Shown here piece after piece: positions 16,142 through 24,539 of a stretch of DNA of 36,518 bases; within the stretch, counting starts at the first letter, position 1, and every line of letters begins with the position of its first letter. Origin of the DNA: an uncultured Eggerthellaceae bacterium (GTDB taxonomy: Bacteria > Actinomycetota > Coriobacteriia > Coriobacteriales > Eggerthellaceae); contig CAJFUR010000185.1 in the NCBI GenBank assembly GCA_904420215.1, forward strand, positions 1 through 36,518, given 5' to 3'. Both the position numbers and the translations under genes were made by a program. The notes under the pieces were generated by a model. It did no database searches. It saw only the letters and a program-made list of their open reading frames with translations, and was not told the DNA's origin.

Positions 16142-16517
16142 CGAAGGCTGCTGCAGACCATGGTCTGGCGCGGCCTTCGCTTGGATTTGCAAGTGTTTTG
16201 GGCCGGATTGGCCTTCGGGCTCCCGGCTGTTTCGGCAGTTTCTGGGCGCATCGTCGCATCGCGCTGCCGCATTCGGGGGATTCGCGCAAAATGCCGCATG
16301 CGGAAACGGTGCCCGCAAGACGCAGCGCCCGTGTAGCACGCCCGATAGGCACGCTTTGCGCGCGAGCCAGGTTCATGGGACATGCTGCACGGCAATATCG
16401 TCTGCGCGCCATGCTGCCGTGCGTTGTGTCTGCATCCAAAAAACATTTACGAATCCAAGCACATGTTCGCTGCGTTTCCCTGCCGCGTTCACCGCGGAAG
16501 GCTCGAGGAGGATGCAC
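16142..16517. other. 376-bp gap between TRAP genes
   Basis: No convincing gene is seen here. ORFs on either strand are short and without ribosome sites. An A-rich patch (AAAAAAC near 16440) is the only low-GC spot and could belong to a promoter for the permease, but I find no paired -35/-10 elements. Confidence 0.4.
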
Positions 16518-18668
16518 ATGGTACGGTTCCTGGGGAAAGGCAAGGCCAAGGCGGCTGAAAAGGAAGCTGCCGCCACTGCCGCCACGGCAGCTGCCGGCGC
16601 CAACGGCGCGTCAGCGGAGGCTATAGACGTCGATGAGGTCATGCGCAAGTACGACAAGGAGTCGAACACGCGCATCTGGGAGGGCATTCCCAAGATCGTG
16701 GTCACGGCCTGCATGGTGGCGTTTTCGGTGTACTGCCTGCTCATGACGCTGCTCTCCACCGAACAGGCCGAAGCGCGCCTTGCCCGCTTCTTGGCCTTCG
16801 TCATCCTGATCGGCTACATGATGTACCCCTCGCGGAAAAAGGAGCACCGGGTCAACCACATTCCGTGGTACGACGTGGTGCTGGCGCTTGCCGGGTTCGG
16901 CGCATTCATGTACTTCGCCGTGAACTGCACCGAAATCCTGCTCATGGGCGCGCGCATCGAACCTTTGCACGTGGCGCTGGGCATCGTGGGCATTGTGGTG
17001 CTGGTGGAGCTGTGCCGGCGCTGCGTGGGCCTGCCCATCATCGTCGTCGCGGGCTGCCTGGTCATTTACGCCTTCTACTGGCAGGCCACTTCCGGCGCCG
17101 TGTTCGACGCGGCCGGCGCGTTGCGCAAGGTGGTGCAGAAGCTGTTCTACACCACCAGCGGCGTCATCGGCACGCCCATTAACGTGTGCTACACCTATAT
17201 CATCCTGTTCGTCATCTTCGGCGCGTTTCTGGAGCGCACGGGCATCGCCAACTTCTTCATTTCGCTTGCCAACCGCATTGCCGGCTGGTCGAGCGGCGGC
17301 GCGGCCAAGGTGGCCGTCATCTCGTCGGCCTTGTGCGGCATGGTGTCCGGGTCTTCGGTGGGCAACACGGTCACCACCGGCACGGTCACCATCCCCATGA
17401 TGAAGAAGACCGGCTACAAGCCCGAATTCGCCGGCGCCGTGGAGGCGGCGTCGTCGTCGGGCGGGCAGATCATGCCCCCCATCATGGGCGCGGCGGCCTT
17501 TCTCATGGCCGAGTACATGGGCATCCCCTACATGGAAGTGGCCGCCAAGGCCATCGTGCCGGCGCTTCTGTACTTCGCGGGCATCTTCATTGCCGTGCAC
17601 TTGGAGGCGAAGAAGCTGGGCCTCAAGGGCGTTTCCCGCTCCGAGCTGCCTTCCATAAGCTATTTGGTCAAGAACTGCTATCTGGTGCTGCCGCTGGTGC
17701 TTCTGGTGTGGCTGGTGTCCTCGGGCGCGCGCACCATGGCAGCGAGCGCGGCCATCTCCATTGCGGGCGCGTTCCTCATCGGGTTCATCAACTTCCTCAT
17801 CACGAACTGGAGCCGCCGCGTGGAAGGCGAGACGTTCGGCGCGGTGTTCGTCGAAACGTGCAAGGTGGCGTTCTTCACGGCCGTGGACGCGTTCGCCTCG
17901 GGCGCGCGCAACGCCATCGCCGTGGCCGTGGCATGCGCCATGGCCGGCCTCATCGCGGGCAGCATCACGGTGACGGGCCTTGCCTCCACCATCATCAACG
18001 TCATCGTCATGGCGGCGGGCGACATGATCATCGTGGGCCTGGTGTTCACCATGATCTGCTGCCTCATTCTGGGCATGGGCGTGCCCACCACGGCGAACTA
18101 CTGTATCATGGCTTCCACCTGCGCGCCCATCCTCATGCAGCTGGGCATCGACCCCATCTGCGCGCACTTCTTCGTGTTCTACTTCGGCATTGCGGCAGAC
18201 ATCACGCCGCCGGTGGCCCTTGCCGCCTATGCGGCCAGCGCCATCGCGAAGTCGCGGCCCATGGCCACGGCGGTGAACGCCACCAAGTTGGGCATCGCCA
18301 AGTTCGTGGTGCCCTACATATTCGCATTCAGTCCCATTTTGCTCATGGTGGGCGACGACGTGACCATTTTCGCGGTGGTGGCGAACACGCTGACGGCTCT
18401 GGTGGGCGTGTTCGGCCTGCAATGCGCGCTGACCAACACGCTGTTCGGGCGACACCAGAACCCGCTGTTCCGTCTGATTCTGGCGGCGGGCGGCTTAGGC
18501 ATGATGATTCCCGGCACGGCTTCGGACATCGCGGGCCTTGCCGTCATCGTGGTGGTGTGCGGCGCGCAGTGGATGCTTGCCAAGAAGAGCAGCTTGCGGG
18601 GCAAGGAGCCGGAAACTCTGGACGCCGCCGCGCCGGAACTGATTGAGGAAGTGAAGGAAGAATCCTAG
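16518..18668 (+). CDS. TRAP transporter fused permease (DctQ-DctM type, TAXI partner)
   Basis: The 716-residue membrane protein combines the small (4-helix) and large (12-helix) TRAP membrane subunits. The N-terminal ~60 residues are soluble and Ala/Lys-rich. A first membrane block covers ~residues 60-220. The large DctM-like part from ~250 holds the expected motifs: GVIGTPINVCYTYIILFVIFGAFLE, SALCGMVSGSSVGNTVTTGT, VEAASSSGGQIMPPIMGAAAFLMAE and later GMGVPTTANYCIMAS. These match the TIGR02123-type fused permease. ATG at 16518 sits six bases after CGAGGAGG; an ATG at 16512 is too close to that site. It uses an ion gradient to import the ligand delivered by the lipoprotein at 15089. Nothing about the gene looks damaged. 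Confidence 0.94.
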   Translation: MVRFLGKGKAKAAEKEAAATAATAAAGANGASAEAIDVDEVMRKYDKESNTRIWEGIPKIVVTACMVAFSVYCLLMTLLSTEQAEARLARFLAFVILIGYMMYPSRKKEHRVNHIPWYDVVLALAGFGAFMYFAVNCTEILLMGARIEPLHVALGIVGIVVLVELCRRCVGLPIIVVAGCLVIYAFYWQATSGAVFDAAGALRKVVQKLFYTTSGVIGTPINVCYTYIILFVIFGAFLERTGIANFFISLANRIAGWSSGGAAKVAVISSALCGMVSGSSVGNTVTTGTVTIPMMKKTGYKPEFAGAVEAASSSGGQIMPPIMGAAAFLMAEYMGIPYMEVAAKAIVPALLYFAGIFIAVHLEAKKLGLKGVSRSELPSISYLVKNCYLVLPLVLLVWLVSSGARTMAASAAISIAGAFLIGFINFLITNWSRRVEGETFGAVFVETCKVAFFTAVDAFASGARNAIAVAVACAMAGLIAGSITVTGLASTIINVIVMAAGDMIIVGLVFTMICCLILGMGVPTTANYCIMASTCAPILMQLGIDPICAHFFVFYFGIAADITPPVALAAYAASAIAKSRPMATAVNATKLGIAKFVVPYIFAFSPILLMVGDDVTIFAVVANTLTALVGVFGLQCALTNTLFGRHQNPLFRLILAAGGLGMMIPGTASDIAGLAVIVVVCGAQWMLAKKSSLRGKEPETLDAAAPELIEEVKEES

Positions 18669-18758
18669 CGCCGGCGCGTGCGCCGTGCGGCTGAGGGCGA
18701 CGTGTGGGCGGCGCGGCGGGTTGCTGGGTTGCCGGATTGCCGGTAGAGTCGCGGGTTT

Positions 18759-18805
18759 GTCATCCTGAACGGAGACGCGAAGCGGCGGAGTCGAAGGACC
18801 CCCTG
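18759..18805 (+). repeat. GTCATCCTGA-type dispersed repeat
   Basis: This segment begins GTCATCCTGAACGGAG and ends GTCGAAGGACCCCCTG. It resembles a short palindromic repeat (GTCATCCTGAGCG...GTCGAAGGATC) that I recall as scattered in intergenic regions of many unrelated bacteria. Only one copy is seen in this window. It sits in the 204-bp gap between the TRAP permease and the reductase gene. Confidence 0.55.
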
Positions 18806-18872
18806 CTTTGGGAGCGGGGAAGCAGGAAGCCGCCATGCGGGCGGCTGGGAGACACGCGAAAGCGAGAGGAAC

Positions 18873-19724
18873 ATGGACAGCGGAAACACCGTGTGGGTAA
18901 CGGGCAGCAAGGGTTTTCTGGGCAGCGTGGTCTGCCACAGCTTCGAGCAGGCCGGGTTCACGGTCGTGGGCACCGACGAGGAGCTTTCGGTGTGCGAGCC
19001 GGAGCGCCTGGAGGCGTTCGTGGAGGAAGTGCGGCCGGCGGTGGTGGTCAACTGCGCCGGCATTCGGCGCGACGCCACCACGATGGGCACGCGCGCGAAG
19101 GCATACGAGGTGAACGCGCTGGGCGCGCGCAACGTTGCCGTGGCGGCGAACGTCATCGGCGCCACCGTGGTGCAGATATCGTCCGACGACGTGTATTCCT
19201 CCAAGCTCGACGAGCCGGTGAACGAGTTCGACGGTCCGCATCCCAACTCGGCCTACGGCAAGTCGAAGCGCGCCGGAGAAATGATGGTGCGCGACATCAC
19301 GTCGGACCATCTGATCGTGCGTTCGTCGTGGCTCTATCACGCCTACAGCGGGCGCTTCAAGGGCGTCATGGACGCGGCGCAGGCGGGCGGGCGCTACGAG
19401 GCGCGCACCGACCAGTTCGCCGCCCCCACCAGTGTGCGCACCTACATGAACTTCCTGATAGAGGCGATAAAGCGGGAGAAGAAGGGGACGTTTCACCTGG
19501 TGAGCCACGGGCGTGCCAGCCGCTACGAGTTTGCCGCCAAGGTGCTGGAGTATGCCGGCTACGACCCCGAAAAGGTGCTCGTGCCCACTTCCGACGCCAA
19601 GACGGCGGAGAACGTGGTGCTGGAGAGCATGATGCTGGAAATGGCCGGAGTGCAGGTTCCCACGTGGGAGGAAGACCTCGCCGCCTACATGAAATCCGTG
19701 GGATTGTACGCGCCCAAAGCCTGA
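18873..19724 (+). CDS. RmlD-like NAD(P)-dependent sugar-nucleotide reductase (SDR family)
   Basis: The 283-residue extended short-chain reductase has the nucleotide-binding motif VTGSKGFLG at the N-terminus, VVNCAG after strand 4, SSDDVYSS with the active Ser region, and the catalytic YGKSK (Tyr-x-x-x-Lys). The layout resembles dTDP-4-dehydrorhamnose reductase (RmlD): SAYGKSKRAGE, IVRSSWLY and a C-terminal GTFHLVSHG.ASRYEFA. No other rhamnose genes are nearby, so the exact substrate is open. The ATG follows GAGAGGAAC. It is a single gene, facing the DUF2871-like gene on the opposite strand across a 172-bp convergent gap. Confidence 0.85.
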   Translation: MDSGNTVWVTGSKGFLGSVVCHSFEQAGFTVVGTDEELSVCEPERLEAFVEEVRPAVVVNCAGIRRDATTMGTRAKAYEVNALGARNVAVAANVIGATVVQISSDDVYSSKLDEPVNEFDGPHPNSAYGKSKRAGEMMVRDITSDHLIVRSSWLYHAYSGRFKGVMDAAQAGGRYEARTDQFAAPTSVRTYMNFLIEAIKREKKGTFHLVSHGRASRYEFAAKVLEYAGYDPEKVLVPTSDAKTAENVVLESMMLEMAGVQVPTWEEDLAAYMKSVGLYAPKA

Positions 19725-19896
19725 CGCGGGGACGCCGCGCGACGCGATGCGGGAGCGCCGCGGGCGGGATGCGCGGCGCCGCGCGGCGGCCGGCGCTTGG
19801 GGTGTCCCGCGCGATAGCGCGTTCGGGCGGCGGTTGGCTCCCGGGGCATGCGTGCGGTACGGCGCGCACCGCACGGGGGCGCCGCGCCGCGTGGCC

Positions 19897-20331
19897 TCAC
19901 GCTTGCGGCGTCTTCTGGGCCACGTGCCCGACGACCTTCTTCAGCAGCATCATAAGCAGCACGAGGCCGGCAACCATGAGCACGCCGCCAACCACGCCCA
20001 CTGCTTCGTACACCGTGTAGGCAAGGGGCGTGGCGGTGCCGGTGAGCAGCGACAGCCCCTTGACCAGCAGGGAGCCTGCGGTAAGCACCACGCCCACGTT
20101 GTACACGATGTAGAAGGGGCGGAACAGCGTTTCGCCCGAATAGTCGGCGCGCAGGGCGAACAGCGTTGCCGCCAGAAAGACGAGAAACCCGCCTACGCCC
20201 AGATGCCAAGGGATGGAGCCCAGAAGAGAGGCGCCCGCAATCCAAGGCTGCTCGGCAATGCCGTGCACGCACAAGGCGGCCACCGCGCCGAGCGCCAAAT
20301 AGACAATCGCCGTGTTGAACAAGGTTTTCAT
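19897..20331 (-). CDS. DUF2871-like four-helix membrane protein
   Basis: This small integral membrane protein of 144 residues has four predicted helices. The N-terminus MKTLFNTAIVYLALG and the segment FYIVYNVGVVLTAGSLLVKGL match the pattern I remember for DUF2871 (KKL.NTSFIYLILG ... FYNVGL.LT...L..G). The family has no assigned function. The start at 20331 is chosen because AAAGGTG precedes it; the longer ORF start (20367) would add 12 residues and lacks a ribosome site. The TetR gene lies 318 bp upstream on the same strand, so TetR control of this gene is possible. Confidence 0.65.
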   Translation of the reverse strand: MKTLFNTAIVYLALGAVAALCVHGIAEQPWIAGASLLGSIPWHLGVGGFLVFLAATLFALRADYSGETLFRPFYIVYNVGVVLTAGSLLVKGLSLLTGTATPLAYTVYEAVGVVGGVLMVAGLVLLMMLLKKVVGHVAQKTPQA

Positions 20332-20648
20332 GAGGACACCTTTCGCGAAGCGCAACGGGAAGCGCATCCGTCATCGAATGCACCTGCAAGTATCGCGCAT
20401 GCTGGGAGCTTCCGGCGCGTTCCGCCGCTCAAGCGTTGCCAGCAGGTAGGCAAGCCGTAAGCCTGCCGAATCCCCGCCGCGGGGTGGGGCGGGTTCGTCG
20501 CTCGCGCGCGCTGCCTCGCCTATGCTGGATTCGTCGAAGGTTCGGACTGGGCCGCGCATTCGCCCGAGCGGGAGGCGGGGCGCGCCGGCAGGGCGCGACG
20601 GCGGAAAGCTCGCGTTCGCCCGAACGGGCGGCAGGGCGTGCCGCTTCG
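20332..20648. other. 317-bp gap between TetR and DUF2871-like genes
   Basis: No gene is supported here. A CGCCC-GAAC-GGGCG hairpin (20617-20630) lies just after the TetR stop on the minus strand and may be a weak terminator. No clear promoter pair for the DUF2871-like gene was found. Confidence 0.35.
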
Positions 20649-21269
20649 CTATGCGGGTTCCTTCGCGGACTCGCCCTCCGGGTTCTCCTGCGCGCCCGCC
20701 GCCTTTTCCGCGCTGCCCTTGATGGCCGCAAGGCCGCCGGCTATGAAGGCGTCGAGCGTGCGTTGGATGTCGCCCCAGTCTTCCAGCTTCCCCAAATGCG
20801 AGCGGGCGGTTGCCATGCAGCCGGACAATTGGAAGGTGACGACGGCCTGCGCCTGATGCGGCGAAAGCCCAGATCCCACAAGCGCCTGCTCGTACTCCTT
20901 CATGACCGTTCCTTTGGACACGTGGAACCATGTGCTCATGAAACGCGGATCGGCCAATACGGCTTCGAAGTCGCCGGGATGGCGCGCCTTTTCGCACAGG
21001 GGCACCAATTCCTGCGAGTTGCGGCAGGTCACGCAGTCGAGGTGCTCGTGGAGGGTCTGTATGTCGTCTTGGAAGTCGAGCACCAGCTCGTCGTACACGC
21101 TGGCAAGGCAATCGTAGTGCGTGTAGAACGTGGTGCGGCTGATGTCTGCCTCGCGCGCCACTTCGGCGATGGACACGTCGGCCAGGGGCTTGCTTTTGAG
21201 CACGGCGAGCAGGGCGCGCTTGATGTCGCCTTTCGTGCGTTGCGAGCGGATGTCGGTCTTTCGCGGCAC
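20649..21269 (-). CDS. TetR/AcrR-family transcriptional regulator
   Basis: This is a 206-residue regulator. The N-terminal DNA-binding domain reads KGDIKRALLAVLKSKPLADVSIAEVAREADISRTTFYTHYDCLASVYDEL, a standard TetR helix-turn-helix with the FYTHYxx..LxDEL recognition end. The rest is an all-helical ligand/dimer domain with two Cys in CVTC; the tail (EKAAGAQENPEGESAKEPA) is charged. The GTG at 21269 follows GGGAAAGG; the longer ORF start (21374) adds residues unlike the family. The AEC transporter gene lies 132 bp upstream on the same strand, and the DUF2871-like gene downstream. The likely targets are these neighbours, but no operator was identified. Confidence 0.88.
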   Translation of the reverse strand: MPRKTDIRSQRTKGDIKRALLAVLKSKPLADVSIAEVAREADISRTTFYTHYDCLASVYDELVLDFQDDIQTLHEHLDCVTCRNSQELVPLCEKARHPGDFEAVLADPRFMSTWFHVSKGTVMKEYEQALVGSGLSPHQAQAVVTFQLSGCMATARSHLGKLEDWGDIQRTLDAFIAGGLAAIKGSAEKAAGAQENPEGESAKEPA

Positions 21270-21401
21270 GGCCTGCCTTTCCCGGATGCTTCCCAGTACA
21301 GGATACCGCAAGGCCGTGAAGCGGGGAAGACCGCCTACGTTGTGGACGCGGCGCTTCGGTGTCGCAGCCCCCACTTTTCCCAGCTGTATGCCCGCGTGCT
21401 C

Positions 21402-22325
21402 CTACAGCGCCACGAAGGCCACCAGGGGAAGGGTGGCGACGCTGAGCGCGAGCGTGACCGCCGTGATGCCTGCCGCATATTCGCCCTCGCGGCCGTACTG
21501 GCTGGCTATCATGGGCACGACGGTCATGGTGGGCAATGCCATGATCATGGTGAGGCTGGCAACCATTTCATAGGGTAGGCCGGTGAGCATGAGCGCGCTG
21601 CCGCACGCCATGGGCAGGGCGATCATCTTCACGCCAACGCCCACGTACAGCTCTTTGCGTCTGAGCACGCCCATCCAGTTCGAAAAGCACAGGAGCGCGC
21701 CAAGGTACATCATGCACATGGCCGAAGTCGCGTTCTTGACGGTGGCAAGCGCGTCGCACACCACGGAGGGGAGCGGCAATTCGAACACGACGAACACGAG
21801 GGCGAGTACCAGGGCAACGATGTTGGGCGTCAGCAGGTTCCGGGCGTTGAACGAGGCCCGCTTTCGGTCGCGCGCGGTGGCGAGCCAGATGCCGAACGTC
21901 CAGAACAGCAACTGGTCCACCACGGTGAACAGCATCATGTACAGGACGCCCGTCTCGGGAAAGAGGGCGAGCAGAAGCGGAAGGCCCACGAACCCGGTGT
22001 TGCCGAACACGAAGCAGAACATGAAAATGCGGTCCTTGTCATGGGGAAGCCGCAGCGCTTTCGAAAGAAGCCATGTGACGGCGATGACCAGTGCATAAAA
22101 GGCGACGGAAAGGCCCAGCATGGACAGGTTTTCCACGAGGGTTTGGCGGGTAATGCTCTCGTAGGACGAGTAGAACATGAGCACGGGCAGCAGTATCTTC
22201 GTGATCAGCTGGGCGAAGTGGGGCAGGTAGTCTTTCTTGACGACGCCCAGCTTCCCGGCGGCGAACCCGGTTGCCAGAATAAGGAAGAAGATGGTCATGG
22301 TGTTGAGCGTGGTCTCGAATATCAT
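21402..22325 (-). CDS. AEC (auxin efflux carrier) family transporter
   Basis: The 307-residue membrane protein has about ten helices in two five-helix halves. The N-terminus reads MIFETTLNTMTIFFLILATGFAAGKLG, and the first half holds FGNTGFVGLPLL, the usual AEC core motif (GN.G..G.P). Bacterial relatives carry malate, other dicarboxylates or malonate; the substrate here is unknown. The start codon is uncertain. ATG at 22325 gives the normal AEC N-terminus with a weak GAGAG site. ATG at 22346 has GGGAG only two bases away and would add seven residues. A well-formed promoter lies at 22493-22521 on the same strand. The TetR gene is directly downstream. Confidence 0.88.
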   Translation of the reverse strand: MIFETTLNTMTIFFLILATGFAAGKLGVVKKDYLPHFAQLITKILLPVLMFYSSYESITRQTLVENLSMLGLSVAFYALVIAVTWLLSKALRLPHDKDRIFMFCFVFGNTGFVGLPLLLALFPETGVLYMMLFTVVDQLLFWTFGIWLATARDRKRASFNARNLLTPNIVALVLALVFVVFELPLPSVVCDALATVKNATSAMCMMYLGALLCFSNWMGVLRRKELYVGVGVKMIALPMACGSALMLTGLPYEMVASLTMIMALPTMTVVPMIASQYGREGEYAAGITAVTLALSVATLPLVAFVAL

Positions 22326-22492
22326 GTTGGCGTCTCTCGTGCTCATACTCCCGCGGGAGCAGGTTTTTCTGCAGTCTCTGGCTTGTGCGCCGTTCCGTCT
22401 GGCGCCGCGTGGCGTGCGGCGGTGTTCCCCTATGGTGGCGTGCGACGTGCGGTGGTGCCCCTCGGCATGCCCTCCCACATGCGCCGACAGCG

Positions 22493-22521
22493 ATTATCGC
22501 GCTTCGGCATTTCTCGTTCAA
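22493..22521 (-). promoter_or_regulatory. Promoter of the AEC gene
   Basis: On the minus strand, -35 TTGAAC and -10 GATAAT are separated by exactly 17 bases. This gives a 5' leader of about 140-160 nt before the AEC start. Confidence 0.6.
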
Positions 22522-22612
22522 AGTACGAAATTCTCCCACCTGTTCAGGAATTGACGCATTCGCGGAAAGCGTCGGGAAATCGCCGGGCGAAACGCCAAGG
22601 GGGAATGCGCCG

Positions 22613-22636
22613 TGGTATCATACGTTCGCACGATAC
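22613..22636 (+). promoter_or_regulatory. Extended -10 promoter and likely GntR operator
   Basis: TGGTATCAT (22613-22621) is an extended -10. GTATC (22615-22619) and GATAC (22632-22636) form an inverted repeat across the promoter and start region. This is a good position for autorepression by the GntR regulator encoded next. It also means that the ORF-track start at 22612 lies upstream of the probable transcript start. Confidence 0.5.
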
Positions 22637-22659
22637 TTTGGAAGGCGAGGTTTGCTCGG

Positions 22660-23043
22660 TTGTTTGAGGCATTGCGTATAAACGAGAAGTCCGGCGTGCC
22701 CGTGTGGGTGCAGATCAGGAACCACCTGCTGTTCCTGATCAAGTCGGAGCAGATCAAACCGGGCGACGTGTTGCCCACCGTGCGCGAATTGGCGGCGCGG
22801 CTGGGGGTGAACTACAACACGGTGCACAAGGTGTACCAAGACTTGGAGGCAGACGGCCTCATATGTTCGAGCAGGGGAAAGCGCTCGTTCGTGGCCGACG
22901 TGGACAGCGGGAAGCTCGATTTGCCCGAGTCGCCGGTTGACCTGGTGATAGACGAGTTGGTGCGCGTCGCCCGGGAGTCGAGCATCACGCTTGCCGACGT
23001 GCTGCTGCGCGTGGAGCAGCGCTTCGGGGAGGGCGGCTGGTAA
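22660..23043 (+). CDS. GntR-family (YtrA-type) regulator
   Basis: This short GntR protein of about 127 residues has one winged-helix domain: VPVWVQIRNHLLFLIKSEQIKPGDVLPTVRELAARLGVNYNTVHKVYQDLEADGLI. It is followed by a small helical tail. The absence of a large ligand domain fits the YtrA subgroup. I prefer the TTG start at 22660, nine bases after GGAAGGCGAGG, because the longer GTG start (22612) overlaps the probable promoter. An inverted repeat overlapping the -10 suggests self-regulation. The slipin gene follows 213 bp downstream on the same strand; YtrA-type regulators often sit beside genes for membrane or antibiotic stress, so co-regulation is plausible but unproven. Confidence 0.85.
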   Translation: MFEALRINEKSGVPVWVQIRNHLLFLIKSEQIKPGDVLPTVRELAARLGVNYNTVHKVYQDLEADGLICSSRGKRSFVADVDSGKLDLPESPVDLVIDELVRVARESSITLADVLLRVEQRFGEGGW

Positions 23044-23256
23044 GGAGCCGGCGAAGCGGGTGCAGGGCCGATGGCGGGACGCAGGGCGCGGCGCATAGCG
23101 GCGCGCAGCAGGATGGCATGCGGCAGTGGCTCGCAGCGGCGTGCAGCGGGGGCGGCAGTGTTCGGCGTGCGGCTCGCGGCGGCGCGCGGCGAGACGGGGC
23201 GACACGTGTAGGGGAGAATGGCGCAAGGCAGGGGAAGGCGTCGGAACGGAGCCAAC

Positions 23257-24180
23257 ATGAGCAAGAAGAAGCCCGACGAAGAAGAGCCGAAGGAAGAAAG
23301 CGAGATCACCGAGATCGACGCTGCGTTCGAGGAAACGGCTACCAGCCGTTTTGGTGCCACGCTTCTACGTTGGATCATTACACTGGCGGTGGCGCTCGCG
23401 TTCGGCGCGGCGGCGTACCTGCTGGCGCAGCCCGCATGGGCGGTGGTCGGCGTTGTGGCCGCGGCCATTCTGTTCAGCTGCATGCACGTGGTTCTGGAGT
23501 GGGAACGCGCCGTGGTGCTGCGCTTCGGCAAGTTCAACCGCGTTGCGGGCCCCGGCCTCATTTTCATGATCCCGTTCGTGGAATATTCCGCGGCCACCGT
23601 CGATTTGCGCATGCGCTCGACGGCGTTCAAAGCCGAACACGTGCTCACCAGCGACTTGGTGCCGGTGGACGTGGATGCCGTCTTGTTCTGGATGGTGTGG
23701 GACGCGGGCAAGGCGTGCTCCGAGATACGCAACTACGAGCGCATGGTCTACTGGGTGGCGCAAACCACGCTGCGCGACGTCATGGGCGGCGTGGGCATTG
23801 CGCAGATGGGCGTGCGCCGCACGCAGATAGACAAGGAAGTCGCCGGCATTCTGGAGCGCAAGACCAGCGAATGGGGCATCACCATCGTGTCGGTGGAAAT
23901 CCGCGACATCGAGATACCCGCCGACCTGCAAGAATCCCTTTCCGCCGAGGCGCGCGCGGAACGCGAGTACAACGCGCGCATCATTCTGGCCGAGGTGGAA
24001 AAGGAAGTGTCGGAAATGTTCGTGGACGCCGCGCGCACCTACAAAGAGGAAGACGCGGCGTTGCAGCTGCGCGCCATGAGCTTCGTGGCCGACAGCGTGA
24101 AGGAAAAGGGCGGCCTAGTGGTGGTCCCCAGTGCGCTTTCCGAAGCCTTCGAGGGCTTGGAGAAGATAGCGAAGGGATAG
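23257..24180 (+). CDS. Slipin/stomatin-like SPFH-domain membrane protein
   Basis: The 307-residue protein has an acidic N-terminus (DEEEPKEESE), two adjacent hydrophobic segments (~residues 32-75), then an SPFH domain. This begins EWERAVVLRFGKFNRVAGPGLIFMIPFVE and continues through VPVDVDAVLFWMV. A charged helical region (AEARAEREYNARIILAEVEKEVSEMF) and a conserved end SFVADSVKEKGGLVVVPSALSEAF follow. Slipins assemble at membrane microdomains and are often next to a NfeD protein or a protease; neither is present here. ATG at 23257 follows ACGGAG; the ATG at 23218 has GGGGAG immediately adjacent and would add 13 basic residues. Confidence 0.9.
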   Translation: MSKKKPDEEEPKEESEITEIDAAFEETATSRFGATLLRWIITLAVALAFGAAAYLLAQPAWAVVGVVAAAILFSCMHVVLEWERAVVLRFGKFNRVAGPGLIFMIPFVEYSAATVDLRMRSTAFKAEHVLTSDLVPVDVDAVLFWMVWDAGKACSEIRNYERMVYWVAQTTLRDVMGGVGIAQMGVRRTQIDKEVAGILERKTSEWGITIVSVEIRDIEIPADLQESLSAEARAEREYNARIILAEVEKEVSEMFVDAARTYKEEDAALQLRAMSFVADSVKEKGGLVVVPSALSEAFEGLEKIAKG

Positions 24181-24303
24181 CCTCGGCAGGCTGTTCGCTC
24201 GTGCCGCGCGCGGTGTGACCGCTTCTCTGCCTGTGGGTTCGGATCCCCGGATGGAACGGCGGGGCGGCCACTTGCGTCGAATACGCCCTTTCATGCACTA
24301 AAA

Positions 24304-24498
24304 CCGCAATCTAGTGCCCATTTGCGGAGCGTGGGCACTTCGGCTTTCTCCGATCAAGCTTTGAACGCCCATCCGAAGCAAGCGCGCCCCGTTTCCTGCC
24401 ACTCAAGCTTTGAACGTCCATCCGAAGCGAGGGTGCCCCGCTTCCCATCGGCCAAATATTGTGCCCGTTTGGAATGCGGGCGTTTCGCTTCCGGTCAT
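24304..24498 (+). repeat. Four-unit ~49-bp degenerate tandem repeat
   Basis: Two central units (24354-24402 and 24403-24451) both start TCAAGCTTTGAACG and share about 40 of 49 positions by eye. More diverged units flank them (24304-24353 and 24452-24498), each with a GCCC-then-GGAGCG/GGAATGCGGGC pattern. There are no unique spacers, so it is not CRISPR. It occupies the AT-richer gap before the molybdoenzyme operon. Confidence 0.6.
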
Positions 24499-24504
24499 TC
24501 AAGT

Positions 24505-24520
24505 ATTCTTAAAAAAGAAT
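24505..24520 (+). other. AT-rich inverted repeat
   Basis: ATTCTT-AAAA-AAGAAT is a perfect 6-bp inverted repeat 20 bases before the larger palindrome at 24540. It may be part of the same control region or a remnant of a terminator. Confidence 0.4.
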
Positions 24521-24539
24521 CATAGGATACTGCGATAAG

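Noticed and set aside
11466-18455. Several 500-650-residue minus-strand ORFs opposite gadC, gadB, and the TRAP genes
   Set aside because: Same GC-driven shadow effect; His/Arg/Gln-rich, no recognisable fold.
23218-23256. Upstream ATG for the slipin gene
   Set aside because: The GGGGAG site abuts the codon and the added residues are unlike slipin N-termini. ATG 23257 has better spacing.
24304-24498. CRISPR-like array
   Set aside because: Units are directly abutting with no unique spacers and diverge along their whole length.
24311-24525. Short ORFs on both strands (63 and 67 residues)
   Set aside because: They arise from the tandem repeat and lack ribosome sites. The open frame follows from repeat composition.
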